NCBI GenBank assembly: GCA_029262095.1
Contig: JAJDAB010000406.1
Location: 1 to 15,012, forward strand
DNA length: 15,012 bases
DNA from: Candidatus Hydrogenedentota bacterium
Lineage (GTDB): Bacteria > Hydrogenedentota > Hydrogenedentia > Hydrogenedentales > SLHB01
Reading direction: 5' to 3'
Positions within the stretch are counted from its first letter, which is position 1. Each line of letters begins with the position of its first letter. Of the stretch, positions 7,173 through 15,012 are shown in pieces. The notes beneath the pieces were generated by a model. The model made no database searches and had not been told where the DNA came from. It saw nothing but the letters and a program-made list of their open reading frames with translations. Both the position numbers and the translations under genes were made by a program.

Positions 7173-8270
7173 TTACGGATGCGCTCGCGCGGCGGTCTTC
7201 GTTCCGACGCGGCGGCTGATTTCCCCGGCCAGTTGGTCGAGCGGTAACACGCGATCGGCCAAGCCCGCGTTCGCCACGAACCCGGGCATGCCCCATACCA
7301 CGCTTGTTTCTTCATCCTGTACAAAAACAGGCGCGCCGTTTTCGCTGAATAATTCGCATCCACGGAGACCGTCCTGGCCCATTCCCGTCATGATGACCCC
7401 AAGCGCGTTAGCGCCAAAGTGACTCGCCACCGATCGAAAGAGTACATCCACAGCGGGACGGCAGGAGTTTTCCGGAGGGCCTTGCTGCATATGAGCTACG
7501 AATCCCGTCCCGGACAGGGCCAATTCCATGTGAAAGTCACCCGGCGCGATCAATACCCGACCGGCTTCGACTGCGTCCCCCTCTTCGGCTTCTTTTACTT
7601 CCAGCTCGCTCTTCCCGTTTAGCCGTTCGCCCAATAATCGGGTGAATAGAGGCGGCATGTGTTGCACGATCAACACCGGCACAGGCAAATCCCCGGGCAA
7701 GAGCGGAATGACATCTGCGAGCGCGTTCGGTCCACCGGTCGACACGCCGATTGCCAAAATTTCAATCCGTTGGTTGCCGACAGGCTTTGGCTTGCGAATC
7801 ACCGCCGGTTGATCAGAAGTAACAACGGGGGTAGCGATGCGCTCAACAGCATCCGCGGGCGCCTTCCGGCACAAGGCGAATATCTTGGACGCAAGATCGT
7901 CCCGTACCCGTTGGCGCGCTTCCGACACTTTGCCCACGTTAGCGGGCTTCGTGACGTAATCGCTCGCACCGTGTGCCAACGCGTCTAGCGTGGCTGCGCC
8001 GCCTCGCTCGGTCAACGTGCTAAACATGATGACGGGTAGATCGGCATATACCTTTCGGATTTCCCGAAGCGTTTCCAGACCGTCCATCTCTGGCATTTCG
8101 ATGTCAAGCGTTATGACATCGGGATTGATTTGCGGAATCTTCTGAAGCGCAATGCGCCCGTTCGCGGCCACTCCCGCGATTTCGATCATGGGATCTTTGG
8201 ATAACTCATCGGACAATATCTTCCGAATGACTACCGAATCGTCTACTATGAGTACTCGAATCTTAAGCAT
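7173..8270 (-). CDS. cheB: CheB receptor methylesterase/deamidase with receiver domain
   Basis: CheB removes methyl groups from receptor glutamates when phosphorylated by CheA. The 365-residue protein is a standard two-domain CheB. The receiver (1-120) has D10/D11, phospho-acceptor D56 (TLDIEMPEMDG), a Ser/Thr-rich switch (MFSTLTERGG) and K108. After a linker of about 45 residues, the esterase domain has the catalytic triad S177 (GVSTGG), H204 (IVQHMP) and D300 (MTGMGQDG), which align with S164/H190/D286 of the enterobacterial enzyme. All key residues are present, so it should be active. It lies 15 bases after cheY and 12 bases before cheR, consistent with co-transcription. No cheD or cheC/cheX gene is nearby. 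Confidence 0.98.
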   Translation of the reverse strand: MLKIRVLIVDDSVVIRKILSDELSKDPMIEIAGVAANGRIALQKIPQINPDVITLDIEMPEMDGLETLREIRKVYADLPVIMFSTLTERGGAATLDALAHGASDYVTKPANVGKVSEARQRVRDDLASKIFALCRKAPADAVERIATPVVTSDQPAVIRKPKPVGNQRIEILAIGVSTGGPNALADVIPLLPGDLPVPVLIVQHMPPLFTRLLGERLNGKSELEVKEAEEGDAVEAGRVLIAPGDFHMELALSGTGFVAHMQQGPPENSCRPAVDVLFRSVASHFGANALGVIMTGMGQDGLRGCELFSENGAPVFVQDEETSVVWGMPGFVANAGLADRVLPLDQLAGEISRRVGTKTAARAHP

Positions 8271-8285
8271 TGAATCTTACCGAAA

Positions 8286-8660
8286 CTACGACGTCGCCAC
8301 GAGACCCAATAGAGCCAGCTTTTCTGAAATGGCTTCCTTGGAAAATGGTTTCATCACGTATTCATCCGCACCGGCTTCTAAGGCCTGAATGACGTTCTCC
8401 ATTTCACTTTCCGTAGTCACCATCATGATCTTGGCGTCTGCATACGTAGCGTCTTTGCGGACTTCTTTTACGAACTCAAGACCGTTCATGTTCGGCATAT
8501 TCCAGTCAACGAGCATCAAATCGACCATTCCCACTTCAGCCAAGACATTAAGAGCATCCCGGCCATCTTCGGCGACGAACGGCTCGAAACCCAACTCTTG
8601 TAATAGTCCAGATAGAATCATTCGCATTACTCTTGCATCATCGATTACGAGCGTTCGCAT
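8286..8660 (-). CDS. cheY: CheY single-domain response regulator
   Basis: This is a 124-residue stand-alone receiver, the diffusible output of CheA that would act on a flagellar motor, pilus motor or other target. The acidic pocket is D7/D8, the phospho-acceptor is D52 (VDWNMPNMNG), the switch threonine is T82 (MVTTE), the aromatic switch position is Y101 and the conserved lysine is K104 (EYVMKPF). The conserved DWNMP and TTE motifs favour CheY over a generic receiver. A strong ribosome binding site AAAGGAG lies six bases before the ATG. It follows the ABC1 kinase gene by 55 bp and precedes cheB by 15 bp. No flagellar or pilus gene is in the window, so its target is unknown. Confidence 0.95.
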   Translation of the reverse strand: MRTLVIDDARVMRMILSGLLQELGFEPFVAEDGRDALNVLAEVGMVDLMLVDWNMPNMNGLEFVKEVRKDATYADAKIMMVTTESEMENVIQALEAGADEYVMKPFSKEAISEKLALLGLVATS

Positions 8661-8715
8661 CGCTGGCTCCTTTCAAAGTGTTTAGATTGCAAACCCGATC
8701 TTGAATCTCCACGGT

Positions 8716-10251
8716 TCAGTCCAACCAGACTCTAATGCGTTTCGCACCCTCGTCGAGCGCGAAAAGTTCGCCGGGCGCAAATCCATTCTTGACGACGGCT
8801 GCCTCGATGGCGCGAACGTCGATGCCGCGGTCAGCCAGCTTCGGTACAAGATCGTCCGGCAGCAATTCGTGGAGAAACACTGCGGCGCGCGACCGGAAGG
8901 TGACAGCCACCTTCTGCCTCCCGTGCTCTAACACTTGAATTCGCAGGCGTGCGGCGTGCACCGCGTCCGCAGACGCGATTTGCATGGGCGTTCTATGCCG
9001 CGTGACCATTGCTTCGCCACATACCTGTTGATAAGTATGCCGCCAATTAACGGACACGTTCATGGATTTCAAATACTGAACTAATCCCTGATAGGACCGT
9101 AACAAAACCAACAAGTGGGCAGGACCGGCCATTCGAAAGCTCCATCGATGATCACCGAGAATTGAACTGACTCGTTCACTCAGTCGCCACAACGAAACGT
9201 TATAGGGTCCGGGGTGAGCAAACGGTTCTAACAATAACGACGTGAGTTTGGGCAAGACGGACTTCATAGGCTCCAATAAATCCGGATTGAACCCAATGTG
9301 AATGTATTGGGCGTATACTTCGTCTGCTTCTTCTTCAAGCGCTCCTGAAATCGTCAGATCGATAAGCACACGAAGTGCATTGGATAATTCCAGCCCAATA
9401 TTTTTGGTGCAACCGAAATCCAGGAGCCCAATAATTGGTTGACCACGGTCAAGGCAAAACCGCAGGTTGCCTGGATGCGGATCCCCATGCAGACAACGCC
9501 AATCAAAACAGCTTGATAAAAACAGGCGTAACAATGTTCGACCCGCCAAGTGCCGTTGCGAAGAGGTCCAGGCGGATGTATCGCTTACGGGGCCGCCTTC
9601 AATCCACGTCATGGTTAACACACGTTCGCCACTACATTCAGGTATGACATCTGGTACCGAGACATCGGGCCAATCCGAAACCTGGTCACCAAAAATACGA
9701 AGCGTGTCCGCTTCGTGACGATAGTCCAGTTCCTCCGCCAGAAGATCTTGCACCTCGCGTTGATAGGCGCGAAGATCAAATCCGCGACGCAGTCCTCCGA
9801 CCGGTGCCGTCATCCAGCCCAACGCCTTCAAATCCATCCAAACGTCGCGTTGAATGCCGGGGTACTGCACTTTGATCGCGACTGCGCGTCCGTCATGCAT
9901 CTCCGCCCGATGAACCTGACTTAACGATGCGCAGACTCCGTCGACTTCGATGGAACGAAACATCTCGGAGATCGGCCGCTCAAGTTCGGACTCAATGACC
10001 TCGAACACTTCGGTTGCAGGCAAAGAGGCGTTAGCCTCCGTCAGCGGTGTGTAAATCAGATCGGCCTCGTCCAGTTCTCCAAGCGAGAGAATCTGACCGA
10101 TCTTTTGCGGAATGCCATGGAGGCGGCCCAGACGTTCCACGAGATGTGAACGCGCACGAGTCGCATTCGTATCACGTTTGACTTGCGTCAAGTCGCGAGC
10201 CAGCAGCCCAAGCTGCATCGCTCGGGCTGCCGTATGTGGCATTAATCCCAT
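8716..10251 (-). CDS. ABC1/UbiB-type atypical kinase with extra C-terminal domain
   Basis: This is a 511-residue member of the AarF/ABC1/UbiB atypical kinase family, whose members act in isoprenoid-quinone and lipid metabolism. The family-specific KxGQ is at 50-53 (PQKIGQILS). The loop that is Ala-rich in the family reads CASLSQVHRA (107-116), and the ATP-site lysine is K127 (AVAIKVQYPG). A conserved LDYRHEA follows near 175, the catalytic HGDPHPGN is at 255-262 and the metal-binding DFG is at 278-280. All expected active-site elements are present. I see no clear C-terminal membrane helix. Instead residues 434-511 form a separate module (RLRIQVLEHGRQKVAV ... KRIRVWLD) that resembles a small domain I recall from LiaX/YvlB-like proteins; this resemblance is tentative. 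The gene sits between the chemoreceptor and cheY, 29 bp after the former, which is an unexpected place for this family. A second ATG at 10242 is an alternative start. The physiological substrate is unknown. Confidence 0.9.
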   Translation of the reverse strand: MGLMPHTAARAMQLGLLARDLTQVKRDTNATRARSHLVERLGRLHGIPQKIGQILSLGELDEADLIYTPLTEANASLPATEVFEVIESELERPISEMFRSIEVDGVCASLSQVHRAEMHDGRAVAIKVQYPGIQRDVWMDLKALGWMTAPVGGLRRGFDLRAYQREVQDLLAEELDYRHEADTLRIFGDQVSDWPDVSVPDVIPECSGERVLTMTWIEGGPVSDTSAWTSSQRHLAGRTLLRLFLSSCFDWRCLHGDPHPGNLRFCLDRGQPIIGLLDFGCTKNIGLELSNALRVLIDLTISGALEEEADEVYAQYIHIGFNPDLLEPMKSVLPKLTSLLLEPFAHPGPYNVSLWRLSERVSSILGDHRWSFRMAGPAHLLVLLRSYQGLVQYLKSMNVSVNWRHTYQQVCGEAMVTRHRTPMQIASADAVHAARLRIQVLEHGRQKVAVTFRSRAAVFLHELLPDDLVPKLADRGIDVRAIEAAVVKNGFAPGELFALDEGAKRIRVWLD

Positions 10252-10280
10252 ATCAAATCTTCAATCACATTTTCGGCGGC

Positions 10281-12875
10281 TTATACCCTGAACTGCGATA
10301 CGAGTTTCTGTAGTTCAGAGGCCATCCGCGAAAGTTCACCTGCAGAGGTCTGTGTATCCGCGGCTCCGCTGGATGTACTCTCAGCAGCCGACGCGACTCC
10401 CGTAATGTTTTCCGCGATTTCGGAAGTTCCCTTGGCCGCCTCAGATACGTTGCGCCCTATTTCGTTGGTCGTGGCTGTTTGTTCTTCAACTGCGCCGGCA
10501 ATAGTGTTCTGGATGTCATTGATTCGGTCAATGATGGCACTGATTTGACCGATAGCATCAACAGAACCACGCGTATCCTCCTGAATCGCTTCAATCTTTT
10601 GACCGATGTCTTCAGTAGCCTTCGCGGTCTCTTTCGCCAACTCCTTAACCTCATTAGCCACGACGGCAAATCCCTTCCCGGCCTCACCGGCACGTGCGGC
10701 CTCAATCGTCGCGTTTAACGCCAACAAATTTGTTTGCTGCGCAATCGATGTGATGACCTTGATGACCTGGCCTATTTCAGCGCTGCTTTGGCCAAGTTTT
10801 CCAATGGTCTCGTTCGTCGATTCCGTTACGCTTACGGCTTCCTGACCAACTTTTGCAGCATCATTCGCATTCTTTGCGATTTCCTTGATGCTCGCATTCA
10901 TCTCCTCGGTACCCGTCGCGACGGTTTGCACATTCTTGCTCACTTCTTCAGCGGCCGCCGAAGCGACATTTGCCTGCGCTGAAGTTTCTTCAGCGTTGGC
11001 ACCCATCGTCGTACTAACAGACGTGAGTTCCTCTGCCGAAGAAGAAAGTGTTTCAGCCGTCTGCCCAATCGACTTCATGCTTTCACGCAAGTCATTCATA
11101 AATCGGGAAAGGCCTTCACCCATCTGGCCGATGGCGTCCTCGCCCGACACGGTAACTTCTTGCGTGAGATCGCCCTGCGACGCAGCATTGACGACTCCAA
11201 GCATTAGGTCGACATTAGTTCGCAGCCGTTCTTGATCGGCGATGCGCTCCATCGCCTGTGAAACCATCTGCCCGATTCCCCGCAATGCATCAAGTCGTTG
11301 CTGGCTGGGGGAAAGCGTTTCCGTTGCGAAGAAATCCATTGTTCCAATGACATCACCGCGCATGATAATCGGGAACGATACGCCGCTCTTCACACCGACC
11401 TTCTGGGCGACAGGCGCGCGACAACAATCGGTCATCGCGCCAATGTCTTCGACGAACATTAGCTCACGGCGCTGCCAGACCTTACCGGCTAAACCGACGC
11501 CTTCTGGAAAGCACGCGTCAAGCGTTACGCGTCGGAATTCTTCGCCAGCATCTCCGGATTCGACTTGGAACGTAAGCGCGTTCTTATCGTGATCGATTGT
11601 CCAATAAGAACCATAGGCCCATCCGAAAGCATCCCGGGCAGAATTCATGGCCATTTGCGCGGCTTGCTCCATTGATTCAGCGGAGGCCAAAGCAGCCAAC
11701 ACTTGCATTGTCGCCTCGGTGTTTTCTCCCAAATCTTTCTGTTCGGTCTCCAAACGAAGCCTATCAGTGATAACTTCCCACGTTACCATCGGACCAAGAT
11801 ATTCGCCATTTTGGTCGTGTATCGGACTCACCAACAGGTCTGCGACTTCAGGGCCGATTTGTATATTGGCGCGGTGGGGTAAATTCTTTGGATCCGACAG
11901 AATCTTGCGCTGATACGCCTGATCCTTGTGGAATATATCGATGCTGGAACCCACGATTTGATCAACCGGGACCGGCAGATACTGCTGTAGCGAGTCCGTC
12001 ATCGTCTTAAGGGACGCGGGATTGGCGTAGGTGATATTTAGATCTTTATCCGCCATGAGCACGTTCGTTGGTGAGTTCTCTACCATCGCTTGCACGCGGG
12101 CTTGTTCGGATTCCAGCCTGAGTTTTTCGGTGATTACTTCCCACGTCACCATCGGCCCGAGGTAGTTCCCGTCTTCGTCATTAACGGCGCTGACCAACAA
12201 ATCGGCAACCTCCGGACCAATTTGAATGTTGGCACGGTGCGGCAAATTCTTGGGATCTGAAAGTATCTTTCGTTGGAACGATGGGTCCTTATGAAATATG
12301 TCTATGTTTGCACCGACGACTTGGCTCACCGGGACCGGTAGGTATTCCTGCAGCGTCTCCAAGGTCTTGTGTGACGCGGGATTCATGTACGTAATGGTCA
12401 AATCCGGGTCAGCCATGATTACATTGACGGGCGCATTCTCGATCATCGATTGAATGCGCGCGATTTCACCCGCCGCCTTCTTGCTGTCCGTAACATCTTC
12501 CCAATTAACGACATAACCCATGGGCGTCGGCGAACCGTTAAACATTCCATTGATCGTCGCTTTCAGAGTGACATTGCCGAACGTAAACTCCGTGTCGTGC
12601 GGAAGCGCTTTCCGGTTATTAAGCACCTTCTCAACACTTTCCGGATCCTTGTGGAATCGGTGAATGGGCCCACCCACAATGTCATTCACACCGACGCCAA
12701 ACGATTCCCGAATTTGAGACTCAATCGCTTTTAGGGTTCGCACGGCCGCATCGTTGGCATAGACGATGGTCATATCCGGATCGGCGATCAAAATGTTTGC
12801 CTGTACATTGTCAAGCGTTGCATACAGTGCTTCCGTTGAATCCAGGATCGTCACATCCTGCGTTACCTGACTCAT
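10281..12875 (-). CDS. Soluble methyl-accepting chemotaxis protein, PAS-PAS-PAS-GAF-HAMP-MCP
   Basis: This is an 864-residue cytoplasmic chemoreceptor. I see no membrane segment or signal peptide. Three PAS domains lie at about 20-130, 140-250 and 258-370, followed by a GAF domain (385-545), a HAMP-like linker (548-602) and the MCP signalling coiled coil (610-860). The highly conserved hairpin tip that binds CheA and CheW is at 712-747 (QQTNLLALNATIEAARAGE, then GKGFAVVANEV). All PAS domains contain FHKD, and PAS2 and PAS3 are very alike. The GAF domain has adjacent cysteines at 484-485 (TDCCRAP). The protein ends in QFRV, so there is no CheR-docking pentapeptide. GGGGGAAA precedes the ATG at 12875. 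It would report an intracellular ligand, metabolite or redox state to CheA; the ligand is not visible. The His in FHKD invites a heme idea, but nothing here shows heme binding. Confidence 0.96.
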   Translation of the reverse strand: MSQVTQDVTILDSTEALYATLDNVQANILIADPDMTIVYANDAAVRTLKAIESQIRESFGVGVNDIVGGPIHRFHKDPESVEKVLNNRKALPHDTEFTFGNVTLKATINGMFNGSPTPMGYVVNWEDVTDSKKAAGEIARIQSMIENAPVNVIMADPDLTITYMNPASHKTLETLQEYLPVPVSQVVGANIDIFHKDPSFQRKILSDPKNLPHRANIQIGPEVADLLVSAVNDEDGNYLGPMVTWEVITEKLRLESEQARVQAMVENSPTNVLMADKDLNITYANPASLKTMTDSLQQYLPVPVDQIVGSSIDIFHKDQAYQRKILSDPKNLPHRANIQIGPEVADLLVSPIHDQNGEYLGPMVTWEVITDRLRLETEQKDLGENTEATMQVLAALASAESMEQAAQMAMNSARDAFGWAYGSYWTIDHDKNALTFQVESGDAGEEFRRVTLDACFPEGVGLAGKVWQRRELMFVEDIGAMTDCCRAPVAQKVGVKSGVSFPIIMRGDVIGTMDFFATETLSPSQQRLDALRGIGQMVSQAMERIADQERLRTNVDLMLGVVNAASQGDLTQEVTVSGEDAIGQMGEGLSRFMNDLRESMKSIGQTAETLSSSAEELTSVSTTMGANAEETSAQANVASAAAEEVSKNVQTVATGTEEMNASIKEIAKNANDAAKVGQEAVSVTESTNETIGKLGQSSAEIGQVIKVITSIAQQTNLLALNATIEAARAGEAGKGFAVVANEVKELAKETAKATEDIGQKIEAIQEDTRGSVDAIGQISAIIDRINDIQNTIAGAVEEQTATTNEIGRNVSEAAKGTSEIAENITGVASAAESTSSGAADTQTSAGELSRMASELQKLVSQFRV

Positions 12876-12930
12876 AGCGTTTCCCCCATTGACCGGTTAA
12901 AGAAGAGATACCCCTTCATGATTCCCCAAA

Positions 12931-13290
12931 CTAAACGTAGAAGCTCGTCACGTAATTCGTAACACGGCAAAAGCAAAAAGCAAACGCAACATTGCGATGT
13001 GTGAGCAACAGTGCATTTTGACCAGTTATCAATTTGCGACCCAGCGCGAACATGACTAGATAGAGCGCAAGTACCGCAGTGGACACGGTTGCATGAAACC
13101 ATATGAACGGGCTGATTTCGGCGACCACCGTCTCGACTGCGTGAAGCTTTACTTCGATGTATAAGACAAGCGCGACGTCGACAACGAAAGCTGAAATCAT
13201 CATCCGCCAATGCCAGGTATTGTTGCGCTTGCGCAGGTAGATCCCGGCAGCCAACAGAACCAATACGAGTGTCGATATAGCATGCAGCAC
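12931..13290 (-). CDS. Small multi-His integral membrane protein, function unknown
   Basis: This is a 119-residue hydrophobic protein with about four membrane segments (near residues 4-19, 32-46, 62-84 and 100-118). Histidines at positions 3, 27, 50, 66 and 98 sit at or near segment ends, with acidic D38, E46 and E53. This layout recalls small DUF420-like or b-type heme-binding membrane proteins, but I cannot assign a family firmly. I chose the GTG at 13290: AAGGGG lies six bases upstream inside the cheW stop region, and it begins one base after the cheW stop, suggesting translational coupling. An ATG at 13311 would add seven residues and overlap cheW by 20 bases without a ribosome binding site. 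It lies between cheW and the receptor gene, so it is likely co-expressed with the chemosensory proteins. Confidence 0.75.
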   Translation of the reverse strand: MLHAISTLVLVLLAAGIYLRKRNNTWHWRMMISAFVVDVALVLYIEVKLHAVETVVAEISPFIWFHATVSTAVLALYLVMFALGRKLITGQNALLLTHRNVAFAFCFCRVTNYVTSFYV

Positions 13291-13291
13291 G

Positions 13292-13750
13292 TTATTCCCC
13301 TTTTTGCTCATTGGTATTGGAATGATTCAAATCGACCGTTTTTTCCGGTGACAACACTAGCAGCAATCGGTCGGGTTGTTTATAGGCACCTTCAATGATT
13401 TCCCTCGCTACGCCCGATACCGTCTCTGGAGGTCCCTCAAACGCATCCTCGTTCACTTCGAGCACATCGCCTATTTCGTCGACCAGCAGGCTCACCGCAC
13501 CGTCCTCAGTGCGAATGATGACATTCAATGGAGGCTCTCCGGACGTACGCTCAGGCAACTCCAGTCGGCGCCGCATATCGATCGCAGTCACGATCTGGCC
13601 TCGGAGATTAATCAACCCCTCGACCTCTGGCGGCGCTAATGGAACGCTCGTCATTTCCTGATAACGTAATACTTCTTGAACGTTCAGCACGTCGACGCCG
13701 AAATAGTACTGGTCCAGATAGAAAGTACACAATTGCCGTTCATCATTCAT
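13292..13750 (-). CDS. cheW: CheW chemotaxis coupling protein
   Basis: CheW is the scaffold that joins CheA to chemoreceptors at the array base. The 152-residue protein is a single CheW domain. Recognisable elements are the opening strand LCTFYLDQYYFGVDVLNVQEVL, here in part FYLDQYYFGVDV, the segment VEGLINLRGQIVTAIDMR with the conserved NLRG turn, and VSLLVDEIGDVLEV. A short acidic and polar tail follows. It starts six bases after the cheA stop with no clear ribosome binding site, so translational coupling to cheA is likely. A single cheW next to a CheA that already carries two CheW-like regions suggests specialised array packing, though that is inference. Confidence 0.96.
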   Translation of the reverse strand: MNDERQLCTFYLDQYYFGVDVLNVQEVLRYQEMTSVPLAPPEVEGLINLRGQIVTAIDMRRRLELPERTSGEPPLNVIIRTEDGAVSLLVDEIGDVLEVNEDAFEGPPETVSGVAREIIEGAYKQPDRLLLVLSPEKTVDLNHSNTNEQKGE

Positions 13751-13756
13751 ATGGAT

Positions 13757-15012
13757 TTAGTTCACTCCGCTCGTGAAAACCGGGATCGTTCGGCGAACCA
13801 CCGCCGCAGTGTCGATGAACTCCGTCACCATTCCTTGAATCACCGTCGTGAATAAGACGCCATCGCGACCCGACTGACCTTTGGCAGACAAGTCTTCCTC
13901 GGTGACATCGAGAATCTTGCCGACGCGCAAACCAACACTCCTGCCCTCCATCGAAAACACCACAACATGAATTGGGTCATCCTCGCCACCCCCGTCACCA
14001 TTGTTGAGACTCTTACTAGCTCCGGTGAACTGACCGCTCACCTCTATTAACGGCATAATCTCGCCCCGGTACTGGACCACATTCAGCGCGCCCGCCCGCT
14101 CGATGGCCTCGAACGGGAATTCCTCTAGCCGGTCGACAACATCCAATGGCATCGCCATACGCTCGTCGTCCGTAGTTTTGAAAAGAAGTACTGCTTCCCG
14201 TTCGTCCTCGCCGACGGTGTCAGAATCGACTGCGTCCATGGGAATTTGCTCGCCTTTCCGCGACACAACATGCGCCTGCTGCGCGAGCCCTAGAACGTCC
14301 AAAATCAGCGCGACTTTTCCGTCACCCATGATCGTGGTTCCGGCAAACGCAGATATGCTCTTGATTTGTTTGCCTAGAGGCTTAACGACAATTTCTTCCG
14401 TGTCTTGGACACGTTCGACGATGAGACCGAATTGGCGCCCTTCCGCCTGCAACACCACAATATTGACTGCCTGCTCAGCTTCTTCCTCGGACGAGTCAGT
14501 AGACTTAGCCTGGCCGCCAGCTTCCATGATGGTATTGTTGCCATCCGGAGTTGGCGGCTTAAGATCATCGAATCCTAACTGTTTTCTCAAATGGACGAGC
14601 GGCAGTAGCTTGCCGCGCAGACGATAGACTGGCGAACCTTGAATATATTCAATCGCACGTTCGCCTTCCTTGTATTCCAGTCGGACCAATTCCAACAAGC
14701 TCACCTGCGGAATCGCGTAACGATCATCACCCGAGGTCACGATAAGCGCAGGAATGATTGCCAACGTCAACGGTATTTTCACGCGCAACGTCGTGCCAAC
14801 CCCGGCTTGACTAACGATGTCCACCGTGCCGCCAATCTTTTCGATGTTCGTGCGGACAACATCCATTCCGACCCCGCGGCCGGAGATATTCGTGACCTCC
14901 TGCGCTGTTGACAAGCCCGCGGCGAAAATGAGATTAACGGCTTCATGATCGCTCATTCGTGCCGCTTGCTCTTGGGATATCTGATTTTTTTCGACGGCTT
15001 TAGCGCGGACGC
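13757..15012 (-). CDS. cheA: CheA histidine kinase, C-terminal part (5' end outside window)
   Basis: CheA is the central kinase that phosphorylates CheY and CheB. Only the last 418 or so codons are inside the window; the frame is open to the right edge (VRAKAVEKNQISQEQAARMS and on). Visible first is the end of the ATPase domain with ISGRGVGMDVV and the TTLRVKIPLTLAI strand. A first CheW-like regulatory domain (P5) follows, about 14740-14270, with a Ser/Glu-rich loop inserted, and then a second CheW-like domain from about 14200 to the end. Typical CheA ends after one P5. The His-phosphotransfer, dimerisation and most of the ATPase domain lie beyond the window, so integrity cannot be judged. 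It is the first visible gene of the minus-strand operon; the promoter is outside. Confidence 0.96.
   Translation of the reverse strand, partial: VRAKAVEKNQISQEQAARMSDHEAVNLIFAAGLSTAQEVTNISGRGVGMDVVRTNIEKIGGTVDIVSQAGVGTTLRVKIPLTLAIIPALIVTSGDDRYAIPQVSLLELVRLEYKEGERAIEYIQGSPVYRLRGKLLPLVHLRKQLGFDDLKPPTPDGNNTIMEAGGQAKSTDSSEEEAEQAVNIVVLQAEGRQFGLIVERVQDTEEIVVKPLGKQIKSISAFAGTTIMGDGKVALILDVLGLAQQAHVVSRKGEQIPMDAVDSDTVGEDEREAVLLFKTTDDERMAMPLDVVDRLEEFPFEAIERAGALNVVQYRGEIMPLIEVSGQFTGASKSLNNGDGGGEDDPIHVVVFSMEGRSVGLRVGKILDVTEEDLSAKGQSGRDGVLFTTVIQGMVTEFIDTAAVVRRTIPVFTSGVN

Noticed and set aside
10281..12875. Heme-binding PAS receptor of the Aer2 type
   Set aside because: FHKD is present in all three PAS domains, but I cannot align it to the Aer2 heme ligand from sequence alone, so it stays an idea and not a feature call.

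Overview
This window looks like a piece of a Gram-negative, non-model bacterial chromosome. The evidence is a signal-peptide-plus-porin-like gene remnant, an insertion sequence of a type I associate with planctomycete, verrucomicrobial and related genomes, and a full chemosensory operon. The lineage is an inference from recalled family resemblance; no rRNA or other marker gene is present.

Left part (1-3060), an accessory and partly decayed region. A GltD-like, Fe-S/FAD NAD(P)H oxidoreductase runs off the left edge on the minus strand. Divergent from it, across an intergenic region with a perfect 10-bp inverted repeat (781-790/811-820), lies an Rrf2-type transcription factor with three cysteines suited to an Fe-S cluster. 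Its frame has no stop and runs straight into the signal peptide of a porin-like gene. That gene has its own strong ribosome binding site but is frameshifted, and it is cut off after about 90 codons by a 1.39-kb insertion sequence (1670-3060). The IS has well-matched terminal inverted repeats, but its DDE transposase carries a one-base deletion and an in-frame TGA where Trp is expected.

Right part (3224-15012), one long minus-strand chemosensory cluster. In transcription order it reads: cheA (3' part only, with two CheW-like regions), cheW, a small multi-His membrane protein, a soluble triple-PAS/GAF/HAMP chemoreceptor, an ABC1/UbiB-type atypical kinase with an extra C-terminal domain, cheY, cheB, cheR, a PilZ c-di-GMP-binding protein, and, after a 214-217 bp gap with a possible promoter, a membrane hybrid histidine kinase with two PAS domains and a receiver.

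How the genes fit together: the cytoplasmic receptor would signal through CheW to CheA, which phosphorylates CheY (output) and CheB (adaptation), with CheR as the opposing methyltransferase. PilZ adds a c-di-GMP input or output. The unusual members are the ABC1 kinase and the small membrane protein. Both sit inside the operon, between core che genes, and neither is a standard chemotaxis component. My best candidate for an undescribed system is therefore a chemosensory pathway coupled to membrane, quinone or redox state through these two proteins. That is an inference from gene order and domain content, not something the sequence proves.
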